Shown: piece by piece, positions 34,284 through 43,068 of the stretch
Layout of the letters: every line of letters begins with the position of its first letter
Position numbering within the stretch: position 1 is the first letter of the stretch
Origin: Bradyrhizobium valentinum
GTDB taxonomy: Bacteria; Pseudomonadota; Alphaproteobacteria; Rhizobiales; Xanthobacteraceae
Length of the DNA: 50,746 bases
Assembly (NCBI RefSeq): GCF_001440405.1
Contig: NZ_LLXX01000239.1
Span: 49,472-100,217, forward strand
Direction of reading: 5' to 3'
Made by a program: the position numbers and the translations under genes
Notes under the pieces: generated by a model
What the model was told of the DNA's origin: nothing
Seen by the model: only the letters and a program-made list of their open reading frames with translations
Database searches by the model: none

Positions 34284-35456
34284 ATGCGTGAAGCTGTCAT
34301 CGTTTCCTATGCACGTACGGGGCTGGCAAAGTCCGGCCGCGGCGGGTTCAACATCACCCCGCCGATGTCGATGGCGGCTCACGCCATCAAGCACGCCGTC
34401 GAGCGCGCCGGCGTCGAAAAGGAATATGTCGAGGACTGCTATCTCGGCAATTGCGCGCATGGCGCGCCCAATATCGGCCGCCAGGCCGCGCTGCTCGCGG
34501 GCCTGCCGAAATCGACGGCCGGCGTCTCCGTCAACCGGTTCTGCTCCTCCGGCCTGCAGACCATCGCGATGGCCGCCAACTCGATCCGCTCTGACGGCGC
34601 GGATTGCATCGTGGCCGGCGGCGTCGAGAGCATCTCGATCCCGGGCGGCGGCTCGCCCAAGGAATCGATCGATCCCGATCTGCTCAAGGCTGCCCCCGAC
34701 ATCTTCATGGCGATGATCGACACCGCCGATATCGTCGCCGAGCGCTACAAGCTCAGCCGCGAATACCAGGACGAATACTCGCTGGAATCGCAGCGCCGCA
34801 TGGCGGCCGCCCAGCAGGCCAACAAGTTCAAGGACGAAATCGTCCCGATGAAGACCAAGATGAAGGTGGTCGACAAGGCGACCAAGGCGGAAAGCATCGT
34901 CGACTACACCGTCGATCGCGACGAGTGCAACCGCCCCGAGACCACCATGGAAGGCCTCGCCAAGCTTGAGCCTGTCAAGGGTCCGGGCAAATACGTCACC
35001 GCCGGCAACGCCAGCCAGCTCTCGGACGGTGCTGCGGCGGTCGTGCTCATGGAAGCCAAGGACGCCGAGAAGCGCGGCCTCAATCCGATGGGCCGCTTTG
35101 TCGCCTGGGCGGCCGCGGGCTGCGAGCCGGACGAGATGGGCATCGGCCCGATCTACGCCGTGCCGAAACTGTTGAAGCGCCACGGCCTGAAGATCGATGA
35201 CATCGATCTCTGGGAGCTCAACGAGGCCTTCGCCAGCCAGTGCCTCTATTCGCGCGACAAGCTCGGCATCGATCCGGAAAAGTACAACGTCAACGGCGGC
35301 TCGATTGCGATCGGCCACCCCTTCGGCATGACCGGTGCGCGTCTCACCGGCCACATCCTGCAGGAAGGTCGCCGGCGCAAGGCCAAGTGGGGCGTCGTCA
35401 CGATGTGTATCGGCGGCGGCCAGGGCGGCGCAGGTCTGTTCGAAATCTATAGCTAA
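34284..35456 (+). CDS. Acetyl-CoA acyltransferase (thiolase)
   Basis: A 390-aa thiolase. The nucleophile is Cys87 in VNRFCSSGLQT; His345 in IAIGHPFGMTGAR and Cys375 in MCIGGGQGGAGLFE complete the active site, and NEAFASQ is present. Length and motifs fit degradative thiolases that cleave 3-oxoacyl-CoA or, in reverse, condense acetyl-CoA. GGGAGG lies 9 bp before the ATG. It appears to be a single-gene unit with its own terminator 42 bp downstream. Confidence 0.93.
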   Translation: MREAVIVSYARTGLAKSGRGGFNITPPMSMAAHAIKHAVERAGVEKEYVEDCYLGNCAHGAPNIGRQAALLAGLPKSTAGVSVNRFCSSGLQTIAMAANSIRSDGADCIVAGGVESISIPGGGSPKESIDPDLLKAAPDIFMAMIDTADIVAERYKLSREYQDEYSLESQRRMAAAQQANKFKDEIVPMKTKMKVVDKATKAESIVDYTVDRDECNRPETTMEGLAKLEPVKGPGKYVTAGNASQLSDGAAAVVLMEAKDAEKRGLNPMGRFVAWAAAGCEPDEMGIGPIYAVPKLLKRHGLKIDDIDLWELNEAFASQCLYSRDKLGIDPEKYNVNGGSIAIGHPFGMTGARLTGHILQEGRRRKAKWGVVTMCIGGGQGGAGLFEIYS

Positions 35457-35497
35457 GATTTTCAGGCGCTCGTAAGAGAACGCGCGCAACAAAGAAG

Positions 35498-35520
35498 ATG
35501 GCTCCGCAAGGAGCCATTTT
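35498..35520 (+). terminator. Intrinsic terminator of the thiolase gene
   Basis: ATGGCTCC and GGAGCCAT form a perfect 8-bp stem around GCAA, followed by TTTT CCGTTT. A compact tetraloop hairpin with a T-run, placed 42 bp after the thiolase stop. Confidence 0.85.
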
Positions 35521-35557
35521 CCGTTTGAGGCCTCGTTCCGTTTGAGGCCCTCGGGCC

Positions 35558-35785
35558 TCAGTAGCGATGCTTCTTGATGATCACGACCTTGTCGCGATGA
35601 CCATGCCGCCATCCGCGATGGTAGCCGCGGCCGCGGTGCCCTCGAAATTCGGCGCGCGCGCCGTAGCCGTGGTGATGGCCGTGATAACCGCCACGCTTGA
35701 TCACGACGGTCTCAGCGCTCGCAATCGACGGCGCCGCGATGATGATCGCGCCAAGCGCGGCGATAACGTATCCAAGCTTCTTCAT
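35558..35785 (-). CDS. Small secreted His/Gly/Arg-rich protein
   Basis: A 75-aa protein. AGGAGAG precedes the ATG at 35785. MKKLGYVIAALGAIIIAAPS ending IASA is a clear signal peptide. The roughly 50-residue mature part is built of GYHGHHHGYG, FRGHRGRGYHRGWRHGHRD and VVIIKKHRY: very rich in His, Gly and Arg, which suggests metal or polyanion binding in the periplasm. No named family. A candidate EcfG-type promoter lies immediately upstream, which would make it a general-stress gene. Confidence 0.75.
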   Translation of the reverse strand: MKKLGYVIAALGAIIIAAPSIASAETVVIKRGGYHGHHHGYGARAEFRGHRGRGYHRGWRHGHRDKVVIIKKHRY

Positions 35786-35814
35786 TCCAACTCTCCTCAA
35801 TTGAGCGAGGATGA

Positions 35815-35839
35815 AACATCACGTAGCAGGGGACGTTCC
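35815..35839 (-). promoter_or_regulatory. Candidate EcfG (general stress) promoter
   Basis: On the minus strand GGAAC (35839-35835), a 16-nt spacer and TGTT (35818-35815) match the GGAAC-N16/17-(c)GTT pattern of alphaproteobacterial EcfG sigma factors. The -10 element ends about 30 bp before the ATG of the His/Gly/Arg-rich protein gene, leaving room for a short leader that includes its AGGAGAG site. Confidence 0.5.
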
Positions 35840-35915
35840 CGCGGAACTTCAAGAGAATTCTGAACGCTTGTTCAGATGCGTGCGTCGCGTTGGCCGTTCG
35901 ACTTTTTTGGATAGA

Positions 35916-36003
35916 TTCGTAGGATGGGTGGAGCGAAGCGATACCCATCAACGCCAGCGTTCGTGGGGCGATGGGTATCGCTTCGCTCCACCCATCCTAC
36001 GAA
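35916..36003. repeat. Intergenic palindromic element, family C
   Basis: Two perfect 34-bp inverted arms (35916-35949 and 35970-36003) around a 20-nt spacer; the arm core is GGATGGGTGGAGCGAAGCGA. It sits in the divergent region between the small secreted protein and the Tat amidohydrolase. A 32-bp copy of one arm with one mismatch lies at 29740-29771. Nothing else is recognised in 36004-36122. Confidence 0.85.
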
Positions 36004-36137
36004 AACGCACTGGCCTGCCCACTCGGGGATCATCGGCACCACCGTGGGCTTTGCGTGGGAGATGCACGCCTTGCTTGCGGAACGCCGACGCCCGGCGCAT
36101 CATCCTCAGATAAAATCATATCGGGGGGAGCGCTGCG

Positions 36138-37418
36138 ATGACCGGGTTTTCACGCCGTGATTTTCTGAGCCTGACGGGGACGGCCGCCATTACCGCCATG
36201 TCCGGCCGCGCCAACGCCGCGATGGGGCCGAACGACAAGTTCGATCTCGTGATCAAGGGCGGCGAGGTGCTCGATCCCAGCCAGTCGCTTAGGGGCAAGC
36301 GTGACATCGGCATTCGCTGGGGCTTGATCGAGGCGGTCGAGAACGAGATTCCGGCCGCCCGTGCGGCGAAGACCATCGACGCATCAGGCAAGCTGGTAAC
36401 GCCTGGCCTGATCGATCTGCATTCCCACGTTTACCCCTACGGCTCGGCGATCGGCATTCCCGCCGACGAGCTGGTGCAGGCGCAGGCCACCACCACGGTG
36501 GTGTCGGCGGGCGATGCCGGCGTCAACAACCTCGCCGCGCTGCGCCGCTACATCGTGGCGCAGTCGCGGGCGCGGATTTACGCCTTCGTCCACATTGCCA
36601 ACAACGGCCTGTCCGGATTCCCGGTCGCCGAGCTCTACAACATCGATTACGCGCAGGTGGATGCCTGCGCGATGGCGCTGGCCGAAAATCCGGATTTCCT
36701 GCTCGGCGTGAAGGTCAGGATGTCGGAGAACGTGATCGCCAAGCACGGCCTGGAGCCGCTCATGCGTTCGATCAAGGCCTGCGAAATGTGCGGCTGGCCG
36801 GCCAAGATGATGGTCCACATCGGCGGCGTCGAGACCAAGGAGCTGATGTCGCAGATTCTCGACCTGATGCGGCCGGGCGACGTGTTGACGCACGCCTATT
36901 CCGGCGCGCCGAACATCGGCGGCGCCTTCACCAACATCGTGCAGGACGGCAAGCTGTTGCCGGCGGCGCTATCCGCCAAGCAGCGCGGGGTGATGTTCGA
37001 TGTCGGCCATGGCGGCGGCAGCTTCGACTTCACGGTGGCGGAGGTGGCGCTTCCCGGCGGCTGCACGCCTGATACGATCTCCTCCGACATCCACGTCTTC
37101 TCCGGCAATTCGCCGGGCATGCCCTATCTGCCGAACGTCATGAGCAAGTTCATCGCGCTCGGGCTTTCGCTGGAGCAGGCGGTGGCGGCGGCGACGATAA
37201 CGCCCGCCAAGATCATCAACCGCGCGCCGAAGATCGGCACGGTGCAGATCGGCGCGCCCGGCGACGTCGCGATCCTGGAGCTCGTGGAGGGGCAGACCTC
37301 GTTTGTCGACACCCGCAACAACAAGCGCGAGGGCAAGCTGCTGCTCAAGCCGGTGCAGACCGTGATTAACGGCGTGCCGTTCGGCCGGCCCTACCAGGCA
37401 CCGTTCGCGGTACGGTGA
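36138..37418 (+). CDS. Tat-exported amidohydrolase/deacetylase
   Basis: A 426-aa amidohydrolase-superfamily enzyme. The N-terminus SRRDFLSLTGTAAITAM is a textbook Tat signal, so the enzyme works outside the cytoplasm with its metals already bound. Metal-site blocks: GLIDLHSHVYPYG (His95, His97), LLGVKVRMSE (bridging Lys region), MMVHIGG, VLTHAYSG and ISSDIHVFSG (Asp). This matches the deacetylase/dihydroorotase-like branch that hydrolyses N-acetyl or cyclic amide substrates. GGGGGGAG precedes the ATG at 36138. The substrate is unknown. It forms its own transcription unit. Confidence 0.88.
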   Translation: MTGFSRRDFLSLTGTAAITAMSGRANAAMGPNDKFDLVIKGGEVLDPSQSLRGKRDIGIRWGLIEAVENEIPAARAAKTIDASGKLVTPGLIDLHSHVYPYGSAIGIPADELVQAQATTTVVSAGDAGVNNLAALRRYIVAQSRARIYAFVHIANNGLSGFPVAELYNIDYAQVDACAMALAENPDFLLGVKVRMSENVIAKHGLEPLMRSIKACEMCGWPAKMMVHIGGVETKELMSQILDLMRPGDVLTHAYSGAPNIGGAFTNIVQDGKLLPAALSAKQRGVMFDVGHGGGSFDFTVAEVALPGGCTPDTISSDIHVFSGNSPGMPYLPNVMSKFIALGLSLEQAVAAATITPAKIINRAPKIGTVQIGAPGDVAILELVEGQTSFVDTRNNKREGKLLLKPVQTVINGVPFGRPYQAPFAVR

Positions 37419-37535
37419 ACGATCGCACCGCTAGATCATGATAAGATCAGTTCGCACGGCGACCGCGAAGAGATTGGGCTCGCTCTCCCGCTGCGCTGAT
37501 CACATCCAACGTAAGGTGAGCACACCGGCTAGGCT

Positions 37536-37690
37536 CCCTCCCCCCTTGCGGGGGAGGGTTGGGGAGAGGGGTAAGCCCCGGGCGAGATAATCGATGCGCG
37601 CATCACCTTCTCAATCCCGGTCGCTCGTGGTGGGACCCGCACTGAGAGAGCACGTCGTGTGGCACCCCTCTCCCTAACCCTCCCGGAGGG
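37536..37690. repeat. Intergenic palindromic element, family G
   Basis: Between two convergent genes, GGGAGGGTTGGGGAGAGGGG (from 37552) is complementary with one mismatch to ACCCCTCTCCCTAACCCTCC (from 37664). The outer left end is itself a hairpin (CCCTCCCCC-CTTGC-GGGGGAGGG). The 90-bp loop region has nothing I recognise. The strong G/C stems may serve as a bidirectional terminator. Confidence 0.7.
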
Positions 37691-37744
37691 AACCCTGCCG
37701 CCGCTGCGTCCCTCACAGCATGAGATGCGATGGATCGCCTTGTC

Positions 37745-39448
37745 TCAGGCGGGAGCGGAGGCGGGCGCGCCGGCTCGCCCGAGCAGCTTGCCGACGAGCG
37801 GGGCGGGATCGTCCGGGATCGCATCGCCCCGCCAGGCGACGTGCTGATCGGTGCGCGCAAGGATGAGCTTGTGGCCCGCGGCCTGGACTTCACCGGCTGG
37901 TATGTCGACAACCGCGAACGGGACGCCATTGGCGCGCATCGCCTCAGCCAAGGGCTCAACCGCAATGTCAGGATCGTAGCGCAACAGGGTGTAGCCCGGG
38001 CCAAGCGCATCATAGACCGGCCGTCCGTCGGACAATTTCGCGAACGGAAGCCGGCAGCCCGGTGTCGAGGACGGCGTGAACTCCGCCATCGTAAAGCCCG
38101 GCTGCTCGGCGCCGTCATAGGCGATGATCGGGGAGCGATCGTAGAAATAACCGAAGTTGAGGCCGGCGCAGCAATATTGCTGCACGTTCAAATCATAGGC
38201 CGCTTGCCCCACTTGCTTGCGGACGGCGTCGCCCTCCGGCCCCGGCTGCTCGATCGCATCGGGAACGGTACGGCGCTGGCTCAACACCTTACCCGCCATC
38301 TCCATCGCAAAGCGGGACACTTGCTCGGTGATCGGAAGGCGTTCGGCTTCATAGGCATCGAGGATGGCGACGTCGGCCCATCCCTGCAAATAGGCGGCCA
38401 GCAGCCAGGCGAGGTTGGTCGCATCAGCGATGCCGGCATTCATGCCGTAGCCGGCATAGGGCATCCACAAATGCGCGGCGTCCCCGCAGATGAACGCGCG
38501 CCCCTTGCGAAACCGGTCGGCGACAAGGCGGCGGCCGACCCAGTCCTCCTTGCTCAGGACTTTGTATTCGAAGTCAGGGCCGACGCCGAGGATGGCGCGG
38601 ATCGAGGCGTCGCGATCGACCGACTCGAAGGTCTCGTCCTCGCGATTGAGGTGGTTGTGGATCAACCATTTCTCCCGGCCATCGATCGCGACCACCGTGC
38701 CGCAGCGCCGCGGATTGAGCGCCAGCGTCATCCAGGCGGGCCGGTCCATGAGATCGATTAGGCCGGGCGCATGTATGTACGTCGATTGCACGCGCTGGAT
38801 GATCGGTGTTCCCTGCAAATTCGCATCGATGGCCTTGCGAACGAGCGAACGCGCCCCATCGCAGCCGACGATGAAATCGGCATGAATCTGCGAGGCAGTT
38901 CCGGTATCGAGGTTCCGGACGGTCGCAACGATGCCGTCATTGCCTTCGCTGAAATCCTCGAACGCGGTGCGGTTCAGAATCTGAAGGCCGTTGATTGCTG
39001 CTGCGTGCTCGAACAGCGCGGGTTCCATGTAGATCTGGTTGATGCGGTGCGGCGGCTCGGCCGTCGGCCAATCGGTATCGGGTCCGCCGGTGGCGGTATA
39101 GCGATCGCGCCGGCAGGGAATCAGGATGCGCGAAAGCTCAATGCCCGTTGCTGTGGTGCGGTAAGAGCAATCGTTCGGGTAGTCGGCCGGCAGTCCGGTG
39201 TCGCGCAACTTCTGCGCCAGCCCGAGCCGGCGGAAGATCTCCATCGAACGCGACGAGACGTGGTTGCACTTCACGCTCGGCGGCTCGCCGGCCGAGCGCG
39301 TTTCCACTATCGTGACGGATATTCCCCGCAGCGCGAGGTCCATGGCGAGCGTTAGTCCGACCGGGCCGGCGCCGACCACGAGAACCGAAGAGGTCTTCAC
39401 CTTGTCGCTCACTGCCTTGTCGCTTGCTGCGTTGGGACGATCATGCAT
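37745..39448 (-). CDS. FAD-dependent aromatic hydroxylase (phenol-hydroxylase/TfdB type)
   Basis: A 567-aa class A flavoprotein monooxygenase. The FAD motif is VLVVGAGPVGLTLAMDLALR (GAGPVG at 26-31), followed by FIVGCDGARSLVRKAI (DG motif) and AFICGDAAHLWMPYAGYGMN (GD motif). The C-terminal third (GPGYTLLRYDPDIAVEPL onward) resembles the thioredoxin-like domain of the phenol hydroxylase/TfdB/MhpA group. It adds one oxygen to an aromatic ring using NAD(P)H. The start is uncertain: the ATG at 39448 is used here, an upstream ATG at 39472 and a GTG at 39412 are alternatives. It is divergent, only 38 bp away, from a Bug receptor, suggesting that the receptor imports its aromatic acid substrate. 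Confidence 0.88.
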   Translation of the reverse strand: MHDRPNAASDKAVSDKVKTSSVLVVGAGPVGLTLAMDLALRGISVTIVETRSAGEPPSVKCNHVSSRSMEIFRRLGLAQKLRDTGLPADYPNDCSYRTTATGIELSRILIPCRRDRYTATGGPDTDWPTAEPPHRINQIYMEPALFEHAAAINGLQILNRTAFEDFSEGNDGIVATVRNLDTGTASQIHADFIVGCDGARSLVRKAIDANLQGTPIIQRVQSTYIHAPGLIDLMDRPAWMTLALNPRRCGTVVAIDGREKWLIHNHLNREDETFESVDRDASIRAILGVGPDFEYKVLSKEDWVGRRLVADRFRKGRAFICGDAAHLWMPYAGYGMNAGIADATNLAWLLAAYLQGWADVAILDAYEAERLPITEQVSRFAMEMAGKVLSQRRTVPDAIEQPGPEGDAVRKQVGQAAYDLNVQQYCCAGLNFGYFYDRSPIIAYDGAEQPGFTMAEFTPSSTPGCRLPFAKLSDGRPVYDALGPGYTLLRYDPDIAVEPLAEAMRANGVPFAVVDIPAGEVQAAGHKLILARTDQHVAWRGDAIPDDPAPLVGKLLGRAGAPASAPA

Positions 39449-39486
39449 AACTGATAGCCACAAAAAATTCATCGGGGGAGACGTGG

Positions 39487-40491
39487 ATGTTTCGATCGAT
39501 GCGGCAGGGCGTAGCCTTGGGTCCTGTTGTCTTGGGCCTTGTTGTCGTGTTCTCGCTGCTGTCGCCATCTGCGGCCAGTATAGCAAACGCATATCCCGAC
39601 CAGCCGATCAAGATCATCGTGTCGTTTCCGCCCGGCGGCAGTGCCGATATCGTGATCCGTGCCCTGCAGCCGGCGCTGGCGGAGGATCTCCGTCAGCCGA
39701 TCGTCATCGAAAATCGGGCGGGAGCGGGCGGCAACATCGGAATTGGCGCCGTGGCGCAGGCCGCGCCGGACGGTTATACGGTCGGCGTCGCCGCAGCGGG
39801 CGTGCTGACGGTCAATCCTCACCTCAATCGTGCGGCGATGCCGTTCGATCCGCTGAAGGATCTTGTGCCCGTCACCCTGCTGGCGGAAATCCCGTTCGTG
39901 TTGGTTGCATCGCAAAAATCAGAAATTTCTTCGGTCGCGGACCTCATTGCGAGGGCCAAGGCCCAACCGCAAAATCTGTCGGTCGGCCATGGCGGCAGCG
40001 GCACCGCCATGCACCTGACCTCGGCGCTCTTCGCGCAAAAGGCGGATATCAGAATTCAATTGATCGCCTATCGCGGCACCGCGCCGGCCGCGGTGGACGT
40101 TCTTGCCGGCCACATTCCGCTAGCCGTGCTGGATATCCCGGCGTCCCAGCAATTGATCCGGGAGGGCAAGCTCAGGGCGCTCGGGGTCTCTGCCGCCAAG
40201 CGCGTCGTATTCCTGCCGGACGTTGCGCCGCTGGCGGAGTTGGGCCTGAGCGGATTTGAATCCGTCGGCTGGTTTGGAATCGTTGCGCCCGCGGGCACGC
40301 CGCCCGACATCGTCGGTAAACTGAACGCGGCTTTCGTGAAGGCATTGAGCGATCCCGCGGCTATCGAGAAGATCCGCGTGCTCGGCGCTGAACCGGCGCC
40401 CTCGTCGCCCGACGCCTTCGCCAGATTCATTCAGAGCGAAAGCGCGAAATGGGGGAAGCTGATCGCAGAGGCGGGAATCAAGAGCGAATAA
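39487..40491 (+). CDS. Bug-type (TctC) periplasmic solute receptor, third of three
   Basis: A 334-aa receptor with a signal peptide ending SIANA before YPDQPIKIIVSFPPGGSADI. The other family blocks are IENRAGAGGNIGIGAVAQAA, PDGYTVGVAAAG and AYRGTAPAAVDVLAGHI. GGGGGAG lies 7 bp before the ATG. It is divergent from the aromatic hydroxylase and convergent with the EamA gene. No membrane partner genes are visible. An aromatic or hydroxy-acid ligand is suggested by the neighbour, not by the sequence. Confidence 0.92.
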   Translation: MFRSMRQGVALGPVVLGLVVVFSLLSPSAASIANAYPDQPIKIIVSFPPGGSADIVIRALQPALAEDLRQPIVIENRAGAGGNIGIGAVAQAAPDGYTVGVAAAGVLTVNPHLNRAAMPFDPLKDLVPVTLLAEIPFVLVASQKSEISSVADLIARAKAQPQNLSVGHGGSGTAMHLTSALFAQKADIRIQLIAYRGTAPAAVDVLAGHIPLAVLDIPASQQLIREGKLRALGVSAAKRVVFLPDVAPLAELGLSGFESVGWFGIVAPAGTPPDIVGKLNAAFVKALSDPAAIEKIRVLGAEPAPSSPDAFARFIQSESAKWGKLIAEAGIKSE

Positions 40492-40566
40492 GACGGGTCT
40501 CGATCGTGCGGCTATTGCGGATCGCGCTGGTGCTTCGCTGCGAATAGCGTGGCGCTGTTCTGGCCA

Positions 40567-41457
40567 TCAAGCCGCCAGTTTCCGTGCACGGTTATCGCCG
40601 ATGATGTCGGCGATGACGGCCGCCATCACTAGCGCGCCGCCGATGAGTGCCCGCGAACCTGGCACGTCGTGGAACGCCAGCCACACCCAGAAGGGCATCA
40701 GCGGTGTTTCCAGCGTTGAGATCAGTGCGGCCTGGCCGGATGGCAACAGGCGCAAGGCGAGGAAAAACAGGGTCAGCCCGAGGGCGACCTGAAAGAACCC
40801 GAACATCGCGAGAATAAGCAGGTCGTGGCCGGTGACATCAGCCAAGCCATGAGCAAAGGGAAAGCTGACGATGCTGCCCAGGATATTGGAGACGGCTGCG
40901 GCGGCGACCATCGACCTGCTCTTGTATCGCCTGACCGCGACCGTCATGACGGCGATGGCCACGGTGGTGAGGCAGGCCAGCGCAATCCCAAGGATGTCGG
41001 AATCGATTCTTGCATGGCCGACGATGATCACGACGCCGCCGAGCGCGGTCAGGATGGCCAGAACGGTGCGCAGCGCAATCGCCTCCCGCAGCCATATCCA
41101 CGCGATCGCAGCGGTGACCAGCGGGCCCGTTGCAATGATGACGGCGACGTTGGAAACGTTCGTCAATTGCAATGACGGGATGAACGCCACCATCGCCAGC
41201 GTCGAAAGCGCCGCGACCAGCCAACCGCCTTTGCCCATCTCGGCCAGATCGCGCAGCCCGGCGCGGCCCTGCAGGAGCAGCATGATCGCAGCGATCATTG
41301 CGCCGCCGAACAAGCCCCGCCAGAACAGGATGGTCCAGGAATCATAGGGAAGCAGCCGGGTGAAGAACGGCGCGGTGCTCCAGGCGATGGAAGCGCCCAC
41401 CACGAGCGCAATCCCGACGCGATACTGCGAATGTGTCCCGGTCATCTCTGGATTCAT
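40567..41457 (-). CDS. EamA/DMT-family transporter
   Basis: A 296-aa inner-membrane protein with about ten hydrophobic helices in two EamA repeats. The first starts VGIALVVGASIAWSTAPFFT and the second includes GIALACLTTVAIAVMTVAV; the repeat ends IWLREAIALRTVLAI and WLAFHDVPGSRALIGGALVM carry the conserved acidic and Gly residues. It is probably an exporter of a small metabolite or amino acid. It starts 25 bp after the aminotransferase gene on the same strand, so the two form an operon; the ATG at 41445 is an alternative start. Confidence 0.88.
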   Translation of the reverse strand: MNPEMTGTHSQYRVGIALVVGASIAWSTAPFFTRLLPYDSWTILFWRGLFGGAMIAAIMLLLQGRAGLRDLAEMGKGGWLVAALSTLAMVAFIPSLQLTNVSNVAVIIATGPLVTAAIAWIWLREAIALRTVLAILTALGGVVIIVGHARIDSDILGIALACLTTVAIAVMTVAVRRYKSRSMVAAAAVSNILGSIVSFPFAHGLADVTGHDLLILAMFGFFQVALGLTLFFLALRLLPSGQAALISTLETPLMPFWVWLAFHDVPGSRALIGGALVMAAVIADIIGDNRARKLAA

Positions 41458-41482
41458 CTCCGTGTATGACCGGGGTGGTCAC

Positions 41483-42727
41483 TCAGCTCCGCGCCCGCTT
41501 CTCCACATTCGCGATTCTGGCGGGTACGCCGAATTCCTTGCGGCAGACTTCGGCGAGGACGGCGACGCCCTCGCGGATCTGCTCATGCGAGGGGCTGGCA
41601 AAGCACAGCCGTAAGCGGCTGCCGGCATAGGCCTTGTCGGTCGACCACTCCGGGCCGGGATTGATGGCGACGCCCGCGGCAAGCGCGGCCTGGTAGAGTT
41701 TCAGCGTGTCGACATTGTCGGGAAGTTTCACCCACAGGAAGATGCCTCCCTTGGGATCTTCGAATTCGGCCGCGGTGCCGAACTGCTCGTTCAGCGCTTC
41801 CATCAGCGTGTCGAGCTTGGCGCGCAGGCCGCGCGTCAGCTTCGGCACATGGGTGGAAAAATGCGGCGCGCAATATTCCGCCAGCACCATCTGCTCCAGC
41901 GCGCCGCTTCCGGCGTCGGTCTTCAGCGCCAGCATCCGCGACATCATTTCCCAGGGCGCGACGATGAAGCCGACCCGCAATGCGGGCGCGATCGATTTCG
42001 AGAACGAGCCGATGTGAATGACGCCGCCGTGCCGGCTCGTGGCGTAGATCGCGGGCGGGCGCTCGCCGTTCCAGATCAGATCGGCGTAGCAATCGTCTTC
42101 GAAGATCGGCACGCCGTATTCCTGCGACAGCTTCAGCATCTCCGCGCGCCGGCTCTCCGGCAGGATGGTGCCGGTCGGGTTCTGCACGGTCGGGATGGTG
42201 TAGATGTATTTCGGCGTGACGCCGCGCCGCTTGTGGTCGGCGAGCGCGGCCGCCAGCGCGTCCATCCGCATGCCCTGATCGTCCAGGGGAATGCCGACCG
42301 CCTTGACGCCGAGCCGCGTCAGCCGGTTCAACGCGCCCTGATAGGTCTCCTGTTCGACCAGCACGGTATCGCCGCGCGCCAGTAGTGTCTGATTGACGAG
42401 ATCGAGTGCCTGCAGCGAGCCTGAAACGATCAGGATGTCGTCGGCGCTGCAGGCGATGGCGGCGTCGCGCTTGAGTTTGGCGGTGAGGAATTCGCGCAAT
42501 GGGCGATAGCCCTGCGGCCCGCTGGCAAGCCCGTAGGTCGCAAGCGTCTTGCCCTCGCGCCTGAGCACGGCATTGACCGCCTCGATCAGGCCGTCGACCG
42601 GCACCTGCTCGGGATCGTTGTTGCCGCCGACGAAGCTGTATTTGGCGAGACCTGTCCACCGCGCTGCCGGCGCCGGCAATCCGGCTGGCAGCAAGGGCGC
42701 AAAGTCGAAGGGGGTTGCGGTAGACAT
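41483..42727 (-). CDS. PLP-dependent aminotransferase (fold type I, 2-aminoadipate-type)
   Basis: A 414-aa aminotransferase of the MocR-like/LysN group but without a DNA-binding domain. The PLP lysine is Lys244 in HIGSFSKSIAPALRVGF; TPKYIYTIPTVQNPTG and FEDDCYADLIW carry the Asn and Asp that hold PLP, and Arg of LRLCFASP binds the substrate carboxylate. GGGAG precedes the ATG. Such enzymes use 2-aminoadipate, aromatic or branched amino acids. With the EamA exporter directly downstream, it may produce or detoxify an amino acid that is then exported. Confidence 0.9.
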   Translation of the reverse strand: MSTATPFDFAPLLPAGLPAPAARWTGLAKYSFVGGNNDPEQVPVDGLIEAVNAVLRREGKTLATYGLASGPQGYRPLREFLTAKLKRDAAIACSADDILIVSGSLQALDLVNQTLLARGDTVLVEQETYQGALNRLTRLGVKAVGIPLDDQGMRMDALAAALADHKRRGVTPKYIYTIPTVQNPTGTILPESRRAEMLKLSQEYGVPIFEDDCYADLIWNGERPPAIYATSRHGGVIHIGSFSKSIAPALRVGFIVAPWEMMSRMLALKTDAGSGALEQMVLAEYCAPHFSTHVPKLTRGLRAKLDTLMEALNEQFGTAAEFEDPKGGIFLWVKLPDNVDTLKLYQAALAAGVAINPGPEWSTDKAYAGSRLRLCFASPSHEQIREGVAVLAEVCRKEFGVPARIANVEKRARS

Positions 42728-42785
42728 GGATATTCACTCCCGTTTTGTTTTTCGTTGAGAAGGCCGCCCGCGGCCTTCCGGCAGG

Positions 42786-43010
42786 CTAGTTCGTGATGAT
42801 CCTGATCGGCCGTCCCTGGCTGATGAAGGCATGCTGCCCGGCGCCGACGCCGCCGAACATCAGCGCCTCGGCCGTGGGTTCGGCGATTTCGCCGGAGGCG
42901 GCGAAGTTCAGTTCGACGGTCCCGGTCTGCGCACCGGCTGCCGCGCAGTTCAGGATCGACAGCGCGGCCAGAATCGCGAAAAGAAGGCTTCTACCGCCGC
43001 TGTGACACAT
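42786..43010 (-). CDS. Small exported protein of unknown function (74 aa)
   Basis: The ATG at 43010 begins MCHSGGRSLLFAILAALSIL, a signal peptide ending CAAAGAQ. The mature part is only about 45 residues (TGTVELNFAASGEIAEPTAE then ALMFGGVGAGQHAF, ending PIRIITN). No family recognised. It is divergent from the Kef-type antiporter (58 bp) and lies 58 bp upstream of the aminotransferase start on the same strand. The ribosome site is weak, so the start is tentative. Confidence 0.5.
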   Translation of the reverse strand: MCHSGGRSLLFAILAALSILNCAAAGAQTGTVELNFAASGEIAEPTAEALMFGGVGAGQHAFISQGRPIRIITN

Positions 43011-43068
43011 TGCTTGTTTGACCCCTGCACCGGGACCTCTAGGTTGGGGCAGGGGGAAGTCCGGAACC

